Assembly: GCA_910579585.1 (NCBI GenBank)
Contig: CAJTVA010000008.1
Location: forward strand, 1 to 47,397
Source of the DNA: an uncultured Christensenella sp.
Lineage (GTDB): Bacteria > Bacillota > Clostridia > Christensenellales > Borkfalkiaceae
Length of the DNA: 47,397 nt
Direction of reading: 5' to 3'
In this document: one piece after another, positions 1 to 7,330 of the stretch
How positions within the stretch are numbered: position 1 is the stretch's first letter
Layout: every line of letters begins with the position of its first letter
Position numbers and translations under genes: made by a program
Notes under the pieces: model-generated
What the model was told of the DNA's origin: nothing
Seen by the model: the letters and a program-made list of their open reading frames with translations, nothing else
Database searches by the model: none

Positions 1-2
1 AA

Positions 3-38
3 GCGGCGGACAACTTGTCCGCCGCGCGTTTTTTATGT
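3..38 (+). terminator. Rho-independent terminator at the left edge
   Basis: A perfect GC-rich hairpin (GCGGCGGAC, loop AACTT, GTCCGCCGC) is followed by GCG and a run of six T on the plus strand. The T-tract faces a plus-strand gene that must lie left of the window. The same stem also lies just after the tpiA stop on the minus strand, so it may act in both directions, but no T-run is visible for that side. Confidence 0.75.
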
Positions 39-44
39 TTACAA

Positions 45-791
45 TTATTTATTGTAATTAACGATTATTGCGAAGTCCGTTTTTAAGGACGCGCCGCCGA
101 TAAGACCGCCGTCGATGTCGGGCTGAGCCATAAGTCCTTTGCAGTTTTTAGCGTTCATACTGCCGCCGTACTGAATGACAACCCTGTTCGCGTTTTTCAC
201 CCCGAAAAGTTTACCGAGCTTCTTTCTTATGAACTTAATGGTTTCCTGCGCCTGTTCGTCGGTAGCGGTTTTGCCGGTGCCGATTGCCCATACGGGCTCG
301 TACGCGATAACGACCTTGGTTATATCTTCAACGCTTTTCAAGCCGTTTTCAAGCTGGCGGGAGAGGACGTTTTCGGTTTCCCCGTTTTCACGCTCTGAAA
401 GGGTTTCGCCGACGCATACTATGGGGGTAATGTCGTTTTCAAGCGCCGCCAAAGTACGCTTGTTTACGCCCTCGTCGGTTTCGCCGAAGTACTGCCGTCT
501 TTCGCTGTGACCGATAATTGCGTATTTAACGCCGTATTCTTTGAGCTGTTCGCAAGAAATTTCGCCCGTATACGCGCCCGAAGCCGCCCAGTGCACGTTC
601 TGAGCACCGATTTTTATTTTTGAACCCTTAGCCGCTTTGACCATAGCGGGTATCAAAATAGCGGGTACGCACAGCGCGATATTGCATTTAGCTTCCTTTA
701 CAAGAGGCTTTAATTCCGCAATAAGCGCCTTGCCGCTTTCCGCGGTCATATTCATTTTCCAGTTGCCTGCAATAAAAGGTTTTCTTGCCAT
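45..791 (-). CDS. tpiA: Triosephosphate isomerase
   Basis: Interconverts dihydroxyacetone phosphate and glyceraldehyde 3-phosphate in cytoplasmic glycolysis. The 248-residue length is normal for the family. The catalytic residues are all in canonical places: Lys12 in GNWKMN, His95 in IGHSERR and Glu165 in AYEPVWAIGTG, which also opens the flexible loop 6. The phosphate-binding GG near the C-terminus (IGGASL) is present. The ATG is preceded by AGGAGA at good spacing. It lies downstream of pgk on the same strand with a 78-bp spacer carrying a strong hairpin, so the two are probably co-transcribed from the pgk promoter. Confidence 0.98.
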   Translation of the reverse strand: MARKPFIAGNWKMNMTAESGKALIAELKPLVKEAKCNIALCVPAILIPAMVKAAKGSKIKIGAQNVHWAASGAYTGEISCEQLKEYGVKYAIIGHSERRQYFGETDEGVNKRTLAALENDITPIVCVGETLSERENGETENVLSRQLENGLKSVEDITKVVIAYEPVWAIGTGKTATDEQAQETIKFIRKKLGKLFGVKNANRVVIQYGGSMNAKNCKGLMAQPDIDGGLIGGASLKTDFAIIVNYNK

Positions 792-817
792 AAAATTTTC
801 TCCTTTTTTTCTATAAA

Positions 818-850
818 CCCCAATATATCCCCCGAATAACGGGGGATATA
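818..850 (-). repeat. Intercistronic hairpin related to the 29-bp dispersed repeat
   Basis: An 11-bp perfect stem, TATATCCCCCG / CGGGGGATATA with loop TTATT, lies between the pgk stop and tpiA. It has no T-tract on the minus strand, so it is more likely an mRNA stability or processing element than a terminator. Read on the minus strand, positions 845-818 are CCCCCGTTATT, CGGGGG, ATATATTGGGG. This matches 22 of 28 positions, without gaps, of the repeat copy at 26999-27026, differing only in the six central bases. It may be a diverged relative of that repeat. Confidence 0.6.
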
Positions 851-869
851 CGGTAATTTCGGTATTTTA

Positions 870-2177
870 TTATTTGTCGTTTAAGCAAGCGATGCCGGGG
901 AGAACCTTGCCTTCGAAAAGTTCCAACGAAGCGCCGCCGCCCGTGGAGATGTGCGTCACTTTATCCGCGAAGCCGAGCTGCTGAACTGCCGCCGCGCTGT
1001 CGCCGCCGCCTATAATGGTGGTGCACTTGCCGTAAACGTCAGCGAGTGCCTGCGCAACCGCGATAGTGCCCTTTGCAAGGGTGGGGTTCTCGAACACGCC
1101 CATAGGGCCGTTCCAGATAACCGATTTAGCGGACGCGATTTTCTCTGCGTAGAGCTTTCTAGTCTTTTCGCCGATGTCCATACCCATTTTGTCGGCAGGT
1201 ATTGCGTTTGCGGGCACGGTTTCGGTTTCTATCTCCGCATCGATGGGGTCGGGGAAGTGGGTGGTAACTACCGTATCGACGGGCAGAAGAAGCTCTTTGC
1301 CGGCTTTTTCGGCTTTTGCCATCATCTCTTTGCAGTAGTCGATTTTCTCTTCGTCCAAAAGGGAAGTGCCTACTTCATAGCCCTTAGCTTTAAGGAAAGT
1401 ATAAGCCATACCGCCGCCGATAATCAGTGTGTCGCATTTCTCTAAGAGGTTGGAAATAACGTTCAGTTTATCCGCAACTTTCGCGCCGCCGAGAATTGCC
1501 ACGAACGGGCGCTCGGGGTTTTCAAGGGTGTCCGCCATAACTTCAAGCTCTTTTTCGATAAGGAAGCCGCAAACAGCGTTCTTTACAATTCCGTACTCAA
1601 CGATAGCGGCGGTAGAAGCGTGCGAACGGTGCGCTGTGCCGAACGCGTCGTTAACGTAAATTTCCGCATTGTAAGCAAGTTCTTTGCAGAAATTTTCGTC
1701 CTTTTTCTCTTCTTCCCAGTGGAAACGGAGATTTTCCAAAAGAACGGCCTCGCCGTTTTTGAGATTGTCGCGCTTAGCCTTAGCGTCGGGGCCGATAACG
1801 TCGGTTGCGAATACAACCTTTCCGCCGAGAAGCTCGTTAAGGCGCTTGGCAACGGGGGCAAGGGTCAGCTTTTTAGGCTCGTCCTTTTTAGCTTTTTCGA
1901 TTAAAGCTTCCTTGGTTGTTTCGCCTGCGTCAACTTTCTTTAAGTCCTTTTTGTTCAGCTTGACTTCCGAAGAGAAGATGGAGTGGGGCTTGCCCATATG
2001 CGAACAGAGCGTTACGCGCGCGCCCTTGTCAAGCAGGTACTTGATGGTGGGCAGGGCGCCCTGAATTCTGTTTTCGTCGGTAATAACGCCGTCTTTCATA
2101 GGTACGTTGAAGTCGCAACGAACCAAAACGTTCTTGCCTTTCAGGCATCTCAAATCCTTAACGGACTTTTTGTTCAT
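870..2177 (-). CDS. pgk: Phosphoglycerate kinase
   Basis: Transfers phosphate from 1,3-bisphosphoglycerate to ADP in glycolysis. Family motifs are present: DFNVPMKDG (22-30), SHMGKP (59-64), ENLRFH, NDAFGTAHRSHAS, LGGAKVADK, GPMGVFE and GGGDSAAAVQQ. At 435 residues it is about 35-40 longer than usual bacterial enzymes. The extra length is a lysine-rich stretch at about residues 65-103, directly after HMGKP in the N-terminal domain, before the conserved LTLAPVAKRL helix. AAGGAGA precedes the ATG. It is transcribed from the strong promoter at 2213-2241 and lies upstream of tpiA. Confidence 0.98.
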   Translation of the reverse strand: MNKKSVKDLRCLKGKNVLVRCDFNVPMKDGVITDENRIQGALPTIKYLLDKGARVTLCSHMGKPHSIFSSEVKLNKKDLKKVDAGETTKEALIEKAKKDEPKKLTLAPVAKRLNELLGGKVVFATDVIGPDAKAKRDNLKNGEAVLLENLRFHWEEEKKDENFCKELAYNAEIYVNDAFGTAHRSHASTAAIVEYGIVKNAVCGFLIEKELEVMADTLENPERPFVAILGGAKVADKLNVISNLLEKCDTLIIGGGMAYTFLKAKGYEVGTSLLDEEKIDYCKEMMAKAEKAGKELLLPVDTVVTTHFPDPIDAEIETETVPANAIPADKMGMDIGEKTRKLYAEKIASAKSVIWNGPMGVFENPTLAKGTIAVAQALADVYGKCTTIIGGGDSAAAVQQLGFADKVTHISTGGGASLELFEGKVLPGIACLNDK

Positions 2178-2212
2178 AAAAGAAAATCTCCTTATAAAAT
2201 ACTTTCCGTATT

Positions 2213-2241
2213 ATTATAGTTATAAATTTATCGATTGTCAA
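2213..2241 (-). promoter_or_regulatory. Sigma-70 promoter of pgk-tpiA
   Basis: On the minus strand, TTGACA (2241-2236) and TATAAT (2218-2213) are separated by exactly 17 bp, a perfect vegetative promoter about 35 bp upstream of the pgk start codon. Confidence 0.9.
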
Positions 2242-2277
2242 TAAAAATAACGTACAAAACCACCCGCCGCAAAACTC

Positions 2278-2306
2278 TTGTATAAATCGGCAAAATGTGT
2301 TATAAT
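2278..2306 (+). promoter_or_regulatory. Sigma-70 promoter of tyrA
   Basis: TTGTAT (2278-2283) and TATAAT (2301-2306) are spaced 17 bp apart, 20 bp before the tyrA start. It is divergent from the pgk promoter. Confidence 0.8.
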
Positions 2307-2326
2307 CTTTTCCGGACGGTGATAAA

Positions 2327-3178
2327 ATGAAAATTTGCGTGGCAGGGCTCGGCATAATGGGCGGGTCTTTATGTATGGCGTTAAAACGTGCCGGTTACGC
2401 TGTGGACGGCTGGGATACTTCCCCGTTGCCCCCCGAATATGCTTTAAATAACGGTATTATCGACGGTATTGTAAACGGTTTTGGAAGCTACGATTTCGTA
2501 TTCGTAGCTGCGCCTTTTGAGGCAACGGTTGAGTTTATAGATAAGACAGCGTTCAAAACGGGCGCGGTCGTTGCCGATATATGCGGAGTAAAAAAGCCGA
2601 TTGAGGCGGTAATATACCGCAAATACCGCAATTTTTCATACGTCGGGTGTCACCCGATGGCGGGGAAAGAAGTCAGCGGTATCCAAAGCGCCTGCGCCGA
2701 CCTCTTCGACGGAAGAAGTATGGTTATAACGAAAAGCGCCGAAACCGACCCCGCCGCATTAGATACGGTAAGAAAGCTTACCGAAGATTTGGGCTTCGGG
2801 TATATCGTTGAGTGTACCGCCGAAATTCACGATAAAAAAATCGCTTACACGTCTCAGCTTGCGCACGTCGTTTCAAACGCGTACGTAAAAGACGGCGAAA
2901 TGGATAATTGCTTGGGCTTTACGGGCGGAAGTTTTCAGGACATGACTAGAATAGCAGGGGTAGACGAAAATATGTGGGCGTCGCTATACCTTGCAAACGG
3001 CGAAAATTTATGCGAAAAAATCTCGTCGCTTATAGCTTCGTTGGCTGATATTAAGGGGGCAATCGAGCAAAATGACGAAGAGGCACTCAAAAAAATTCTT
3101 GCACGCGGCAGGCTTCTTTTCGAGGACGGTAAAAAAAGAAAGACAAATTCTGATATTTTTGTACGAAAATTGAGGTAA
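2327..3178 (+). CDS. tyrA: Prephenate dehydrogenase
   Basis: NAD(P)-dependent oxidative decarboxylation of prephenate to 4-hydroxyphenylpyruvate, the tyrosine branch after chorismate. An N-terminal Rossmann fold opens with VAGLGIMGGSL (GxGxxG, residues 4-14). The substrate-domain signature GCHPMAGKEVSG is followed by a helical C-terminal domain. It has no C-terminal ACT domain, so feedback control is not obvious. The gene stands apart from the aro operon at 33-37 kb. Residues 34-43 (LPPEYALNNG) are encoded by an inverted copy of the 29-bp dispersed repeat. The start has only a weak GGTGA ribosome site. Confidence 0.93.
   Translation: MKICVAGLGIMGGSLCMALKRAGYAVDGWDTSPLPPEYALNNGIIDGIVNGFGSYDFVFVAAPFEATVEFIDKTAFKTGAVVADICGVKKPIEAVIYRKYRNFSYVGCHPMAGKEVSGIQSACADLFDGRSMVITKSAETDPAALDTVRKLTEDLGFGYIVECTAEIHDKKIAYTSQLAHVVSNAYVKDGEMDNCLGFTGGSFQDMTRIAGVDENMWASLYLANGENLCEKISSLIASLADIKGAIEQNDEEALKKILARGRLLFEDGKKRKTNSDIFVRKLR
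2426..2454 (-). repeat. 29-bp dispersed repeat, copy 1 (inside tyrA, inverted)
   Basis: The reverse complement reads CCGTTATTTAAA then GCATATTCGGGGGGCAA. This is 27 of 28 fixed consensus positions. It is the only strong copy on the minus strand of the window, and it encodes residues 34-43 of TyrA in a different frame from the other copies. Confidence 0.85.
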
Positions 3179-3220
3179 TTTTTACTTAATTATGTTATAA
3201 TTACAGACAGGTGAACTGAA

Positions 3221-3580
3221 ATGAAATGTAAAATTGCTTTAAACAACGGCAAAGCCGGCGGGCTTTTTACCACCAAAGGCGACCTGAACTTCGGCGCGGA
3301 CGGGTTTTCGCTTATGTATACCCTTGACGGCGACAGATGCGTTTTAAGATACTCGAACGGTGAGATTGTGCAGGAAAGGCGCGGCTCGGCACCTATGATT
3401 ATGCGTTTTAAAGAGGGCGAAGAAACCTTGTGCAAGCTCGGATTGGGCGCGTCGTCGGGCAGTTTCCCTCTGTATACCGATAAAATCGAAGTCGTTACGG
3501 GCGAAACGGCGGTGGAAGTACAACTCAATTACACTTGCTGCGGCGAAAACGTCACGCTCAGTATAAAGGCTAAATGTTAA
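3221..3580 (+). CDS. DUF1934 (YwiB-like) protein
   Basis: A 119-residue protein with alternating beta-strand character and motifs of the DUF1934/YwiB family, predicted to be a small calycin-like barrel: a YTLDGDRCVLRYSNG strand pair, then QERRGSAPMIMRF, then a conserved GSFPLYTDKIEV segment. No biochemical function is established. The ATG is preceded by a weak GGTGAA site. It sits between tyrA and an MBL-fold gene, 9 bp from the latter, so it is probably co-transcribed with it. A TATAAT at about 3195 could serve as a local -10 box but no good -35 is visible. Confidence 0.8.
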   Translation: MKCKIALNNGKAGGLFTTKGDLNFGADGFSLMYTLDGDRCVLRYSNGEIVQERRGSAPMIMRFKEGEETLCKLGLGASSGSFPLYTDKIEVVTGETAVEVQLNYTCCGENVTLSIKAKC

Positions 3581-3589
3581 GGAGATAAA

Positions 3590-4234
3590 ATGACGATAGA
3601 ATATCTTGGACATTCTTGTTTCAAATTGACGGAAAGTACGGGCACCTCGATAGTTTGCGACCCTTATTCCGAAGAAATGGTGGGCTATTCTATGCCTGAG
3701 GTGCAGGCGGACGCAATAACTGTTTCGCATCATCACGGCGACCACGACTGCGTGGGGAACGTCAAAGGTTCGCCCGTGGTTATCGATAAGGAAAGCAGTT
3801 TCGACCTGCCCGGCGTGGAAATCAACTCTATAAAATCTTTTCACGATGCAAGCCGCGGCAAGAAACGCGGCGAGAACGTCATTTTCAAGTTCAGAATGGA
3901 CGGAATCGACGTGTGTCACCTCGGCGATTTGGGAGAAAAGTGCTCTTCAGACCTCATTGAAACGTTGCTTCCCGTAAACGTGCTTTTAATTCCAGTCGGC
4001 GGTACGTACACTATAGATGCGGAAATGGCGAAAGAATACGTTGACAGAATAATGCCCGACATAGTTATCCCTATGCACTACCGCACCAAGGACTGCAAGC
4101 TTGACATAGACAAAGTTGACGAGTTTTTGAACCTTTTCGAGGAGGATACCGTAGAAGAGGAGGGAAGTTCTATTGAACTTTCGAGAACCGACTTGGGCGA
4201 GGAAACCAAGATAATCGTTTTAAGGAGAAGCTGA
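3590..4234 (+). CDS. Metal-dependent hydrolase, metallo-beta-lactamase fold (UPF0173-like)
   Basis: A 214-residue protein beginning with the strand IEYLGHSCF typical of this MBL subfamily. The metal-binding motif HHHGDHD is at about residues 47-53, with further ligands in HLGDLGE and a terminal IPMHYRTK. The family binds two metals and hydrolyses phosphoester- or lactone-like substrates; the substrate here is unknown. AAGGAG precedes the ATG. The stop codon overlaps the start of the rho-like gene by one base (TGATG), implying translational coupling. Confidence 0.85.
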   Translation: MTIEYLGHSCFKLTESTGTSIVCDPYSEEMVGYSMPEVQADAITVSHHHGDHDCVGNVKGSPVVIDKESSFDLPGVEINSIKSFHDASRGKKRGENVIFKFRMDGIDVCHLGDLGEKCSSDLIETLLPVNVLLIPVGGTYTIDAEMAKEYVDRIMPDIVIPMHYRTKDCKLDIDKVDEFLNLFEEDTVEEEGSSIELSRTDLGEETKIIVLRRS

Positions 4235-5532
4235 TGCAGGCGGAAGAAATGCTTAAAAGCGTTCAAAGCCGACTTGCCGCAATGACGATTTACGACGTCA
4301 GACAGGTCGCGCGCGAGGTCAGAGCCCATGTAACGAGCGGGCAGAAAGGCGCTATAATCGAATCGGTTTTAAATATCGCAACGGGCAAGGAGGAACCCGC
4401 ACCCGCTTCGAAGCGCGGCGCGCCCCCTAAGTCGGAGCGTTACGATACGAGGCTTGTTGCCGACGTCAGAGCTTTGAGAAATTATTATCTTTCAGTAAAC
4501 AACATAGAAGAGCCTAACAAAGTTGCGGTAAGAGATTCTGTAAGTTATTATTCGGAAAAGGAATATTCGGGCTACCTCGGCAACGACGGCGCAGCTTATT
4601 ACCTGCTTGCCGAAGAAAAGCTGTTCGTGTCCGACCACCTTGTTTTAAGGCACGATTTACGGACGGGCGATTATATCAGATGCAAGGGGCGCAAAAAGAA
4701 CGAAGCCGCCCTTGCGGGTGCCGTCGAAATTTTGAGTATTAACGGCTTTTCCGCCGACGAAAAACTTCAAAGGCGGGACTTTTCTTCGCTTACTCATATT
4801 TACCCCGAAAAGCGACTTGTGCTGTCGGGTTCGGGCGATATATCGCAGAGAATGATTGACCTTTTCGCGCCCGTCGCGCTCGGTCAAAGGGGCGTCGTAT
4901 GCGCCCCTGTAAACTGCGGCAAAACTTACATTTTGAAATCGGTTGCCCTCGGTATATGCGCAAATTACCGCGATTTAGAGGTGATAATTCTCACACTCGG
5001 CGCGCGCCCCGAAGAGATAACGGAGTTCAGAAAATCGGGCGGTAATTTCAGGCTTTTTTATACCTCTTTCGATAGACCCGACGAAGAGCACCTTGCCGTT
5101 GCAAATGTTGCGTTCGACTACGCAAAGCGCTGCGTTGAGCTTCAAAAGAACGTCGTAATTCTTGCCGACGGACTTTATGAAAGTCTGCCTGCCGAAGCCG
5201 TTAGAAATTATCTTTACTGTGCTTTGAACGCCGAGGAGGGCGGTTCTTTAACGGTGATTGCCGCAACGCCGCAGGACGCGGACGTTTCGGGCGCGGCGAA
5301 TATGGTCTTAAACCTTTCCCCCGCGCTTAAAGCTCAAAGGGTTTTCCCCGCAATAGATATTTTGAATTCGTATTCGTCACGGGAAGAAGCCCTTTTGTCG
5401 GAGGAAGAACTCTCGCTTGCGGTTGCGCTAAGAACCAAGCTTTCAAGCGGCGCTTCGGCGGGTGAAATAGTCGAGTATTTCAAGGCGACGGATAATAACC
5501 GTTCACTTGCGGAAATGATTAAAAATGGATAG
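4234..5532 (+). CDS. Degenerate Rho-family protein (transcription termination factor Rho homologue)
   Basis: Domain order matches Rho: an N-terminal SAP-like helical segment (about 15-50), a cold-shock RNA-binding domain (about 112-170, ending FVSDHLVLRHDLRTGD), and a RecA-type ATPase domain with APVNCGKT (224-231), VVILAD (307-312), EGGSLTVIAAT (335-345) and RVFPAID (369-375). Compared with E. coli Rho from memory, the P-loop Lys/Thr, the Walker B Asp and the arginine finger (SREEALL, Arg383) remain. The catalytic acid pair in LLIDERPEE is replaced (LTLGARPEE), the LTGGVD Q-loop segment is missing, and the R-loop stretch before RVFPAID is shortened. At 432 residues it is full-length otherwise. 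I infer that it binds nucleotide but hydrolyses it poorly or not at all. It lies upstream of obg with an 8-bp overlap. Confidence 0.85.
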   Translation: MQAEEMLKSVQSRLAAMTIYDVRQVAREVRAHVTSGQKGAIIESVLNIATGKEEPAPASKRGAPPKSERYDTRLVADVRALRNYYLSVNNIEEPNKVAVRDSVSYYSEKEYSGYLGNDGAAYYLLAEEKLFVSDHLVLRHDLRTGDYIRCKGRKKNEAALAGAVEILSINGFSADEKLQRRDFSSLTHIYPEKRLVLSGSGDISQRMIDLFAPVALGQRGVVCAPVNCGKTYILKSVALGICANYRDLEVIILTLGARPEEITEFRKSGGNFRLFYTSFDRPDEEHLAVANVAFDYAKRCVELQKNVVILADGLYESLPAEAVRNYLYCALNAEEGGSLTVIAATPQDADVSGAANMVLNLSPALKAQRVFPAIDILNSYSSREEALLSEEELSLAVALRTKLSSGASAGEIVEYFKATDNNRSLAEMIKNG

Positions 5533-6802
5533 AAATTTATTTACCGACAGGGTAAAAATCACAATAAAATCGGGCGACGGCGGCGACGGAATGAATTCGT
5601 TCAAGTCCTATAAGGGCAAGCCTGCGTGCGGACCCGATGGCGGCGACGGCGGAAACGGCGGCAACGTCTATATTCAGGCGGACGGCAATATCGGCGATTT
5701 GCTGTCCTTTCGCTATACAAGCAAATACTTTGCGGGCGACGGTGAGCGGGGCGGTTCGAACAAGTGCTTCGGCAAGTTCGGCTCTGACGTTGTAATAAAA
5801 GTTCCTCTCGGTACCGTCGTAAAAGACTTCGAAAGCGGCGCCGTCATTGCCGATATGTTCGTGGACGGCGAAAAGAAGCTTATACAGGAGGGCGGAAGAG
5901 GCGGCAAAGGCAACGTCCGCTTCACGACTTCCCGCCGACACGCGCCGAACTTTGCGCAAAAAGGCGAAAAAACAGAGCCGCACGTTCTTGCGCTGGAACT
6001 TAAAATTATCGCCGACGTGGGAATAATCGGCTTCCCCAACGTGGGTAAATCCACGCTTTTATCGAAGATTTCGGCGGCGAAGCCCAAAATCGCCAATTAC
6101 CACTTTACAACCCTTTCGCCTAATCTCGGGGTTGTAAAGTATTACGACAACTCTTTCGTTGCGGCGGATATCCCCGGACTTATCGAGGGCGCGGCTGACG
6201 GCGCAGGGCTCGGCCACGACTTTTTGCGGCATATAGAAAGAACGCGTATGCTCGTTCACGTCGTCGATATTTCGGGAACCGAGGGGCGCGACCCCGTTGA
6301 AGATTTCAAGAAAATAAACGACGAATTAAAGGGTTATTCCGAAAAATTGGCAGCCCTGCCGCAGATAATCGCACTGAACAAATGCGACGTTTACGGCGCG
6401 GAAGAAAATATCAAAATTTTCAAAAGAAAGTACGGGAAAAAATACGATATTCACACCATAACCGCAGTTTCGGGCGAGGGTACGGAAGAGCTTATTTCAA
6501 GCATATTCGGCACCCTATCGACTCTACCGCCCGTTTCCCGCGTGGAAGTTGACGAAGAGTTCACCTACCGTAAAAGCGGAAATCTTGGCTTTGAAATCTA
6601 TATGGACGGCGACGTTTTCGTCATTGTCGGCGACCTTGTCGATATGCTTTGCCGCAACGTCGTATTAGACGACCCCGATTCGATGGCGTACTTCCAGAAA
6701 ATACTTCGCGAAAAGGGAGTTATATCAAAACTCAAAGAAATGGGGATGAAAGAGAACGATACGGTTTCCATTGGCGACGTAGAGTTCGAATATATACCTT
6801 AA
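5525..6802 (+). CDS. obg: Obg (CgtA) family GTPase
   Basis: Ribosome-associated GTPase for 50S assembly and stress signalling. The glycine-rich Obg fold (1-158) contains GGDGGNGGNV. The G domain has GFPNVGKST, then ADIPGLIEGAADGAGLGHDFLRH as switch II, and NKCD for guanine specificity. The C-terminal OCT domain (about 350-425) is complete. The start overlaps the rho-like gene by 8 bp; yhbY follows after 32 bp. Residues 324-329 (ISSIFG) are encoded by a partial copy of the 29-bp dispersed repeat at the end of the G domain. Confidence 0.97.
   Translation: MDRNLFTDRVKITIKSGDGGDGMNSFKSYKGKPACGPDGGDGGNGGNVYIQADGNIGDLLSFRYTSKYFAGDGERGGSNKCFGKFGSDVVIKVPLGTVVKDFESGAVIADMFVDGEKKLIQEGGRGGKGNVRFTTSRRHAPNFAQKGEKTEPHVLALELKIIADVGIIGFPNVGKSTLLSKISAAKPKIANYHFTTLSPNLGVVKYYDNSFVAADIPGLIEGAADGAGLGHDFLRHIERTRMLVHVVDISGTEGRDPVEDFKKINDELKGYSEKLAALPQIIALNKCDVYGAEENIKIFKRKYGKKYDIHTITAVSGEGTEELISSIFGTLSTLPPVSRVEVDEEFTYRKSGNLGFEIYMDGDVFVIVGDLVDMLCRNVVLDDPDSMAYFQKILREKGVISKLKEMGMKENDTVSIGDVEFEYIP
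6489..6517 (+). repeat. 29-bp dispersed repeat, partial copy 2 (inside obg)
   Basis: Positions 6492-6510 read TTATTTCAAGCATATTCGG, a 19-base uninterrupted match to the consensus; the G-tract end is not preserved (CACCC). It is read in the frame used by most other copies (I-S-S-I-F-G). Confidence 0.6.
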
Positions 6803-6834
6803 ACGCGTTCAAACAAAACTTAAAGGATAAAATT

Positions 6835-7134
6835 ATGTTAACGTCGAAACAACGCAGTAAATTAAAAAGCCTTGCCGCAAATCTCAGCCCTATCGGGCAG
6901 GTCGGCAAGGAGGGGATAGGCGAAAATATGCTTGCAAGCTTTTCGGATTGTCTTGAAAAGCGCGAACTTATAAAAATAAATATACTTGAAAACGCAGACG
7001 GCGACCCCAAAGAGCTTGGGCGCGAGCTTGCGGAAAGGCTTAATGCCGAATGCGTAATAGTAATCGGCAGAAAGGCGGTGTTGTACCGCCCTTCAAACCG
7101 CAAGGATATCGAGCATATAAATATAAACGCTTAA
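6835..7134 (+). CDS. yhbY: YhbY-type CRM-domain RNA-binding protein
   Basis: A 99-residue single CRM domain. It starts with LTSKQRSKLKSLA, has the GxxG-like loop GQVGKEGI, the conserved ELIKINIL strand, and ends in VIVIGRKAVLYRPS. Family members associate with pre-50S particles. I chose ATG 6835 because AAAGGATAA precedes it and family members begin there; the open frame extends upstream into obg without biological reason. It is downstream of obg and probably co-transcribed, which fits a shared ribosome-assembly role. Confidence 0.92.
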   Translation: MLTSKQRSKLKSLAANLSPIGQVGKEGIGENMLASFSDCLEKRELIKINILENADGDPKELGRELAERLNAECVIVIGRKAVLYRPSNRKDIEHININA

Positions 7135-7150
7135 TATTTCAAAGAATTAT

Positions 7151-7330
7151 TGCGTGACCGAAAACCGCGTTTTTCGGTCAACGCACCCAATTTGCGAACC
7201 CTTTCGCCTCAGCGGTGTGAATTTGCGCGATTATATATTTGTGTGCCCTTAAAAATCGCGCAAAGAGCGGCAGAGCTGCTAAAAGTCACGAAAAACTTTA
7301 TTCGCAGAATAGAATAAAGTTTTTGTGAAC
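7151..7330 (+). ncRNA. 180-bp structured repeat, copy 1
   Basis: Four consecutive hairpins: H1 7151-7185 (TGCGT/ACGCA and GACCGAAAA/TTTTCGGTC), H2 about 7222-7263 (TTTGCGCGATT/AATCGCGCAAA), H3 7266-7280 (AGCGGC/GCTGCT), and H4 about 7286-7328 (TCACGAAAAACTTTATTC with its complement, loop GCAGAATA). It aligns along its length with the inverted copy at 15532-15709. Stem bases differ in a compensating way, while H4 loop GCAGAATA and the single-stranded CGCACCCAATTTGCGAAC are conserved. It starts 17 bp after yhbY and ends directly at the TAG of the opposing gene at 7331. It could be a 3' UTR/terminator module, an sRNA or a MITE-like element. Confidence 0.7.
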
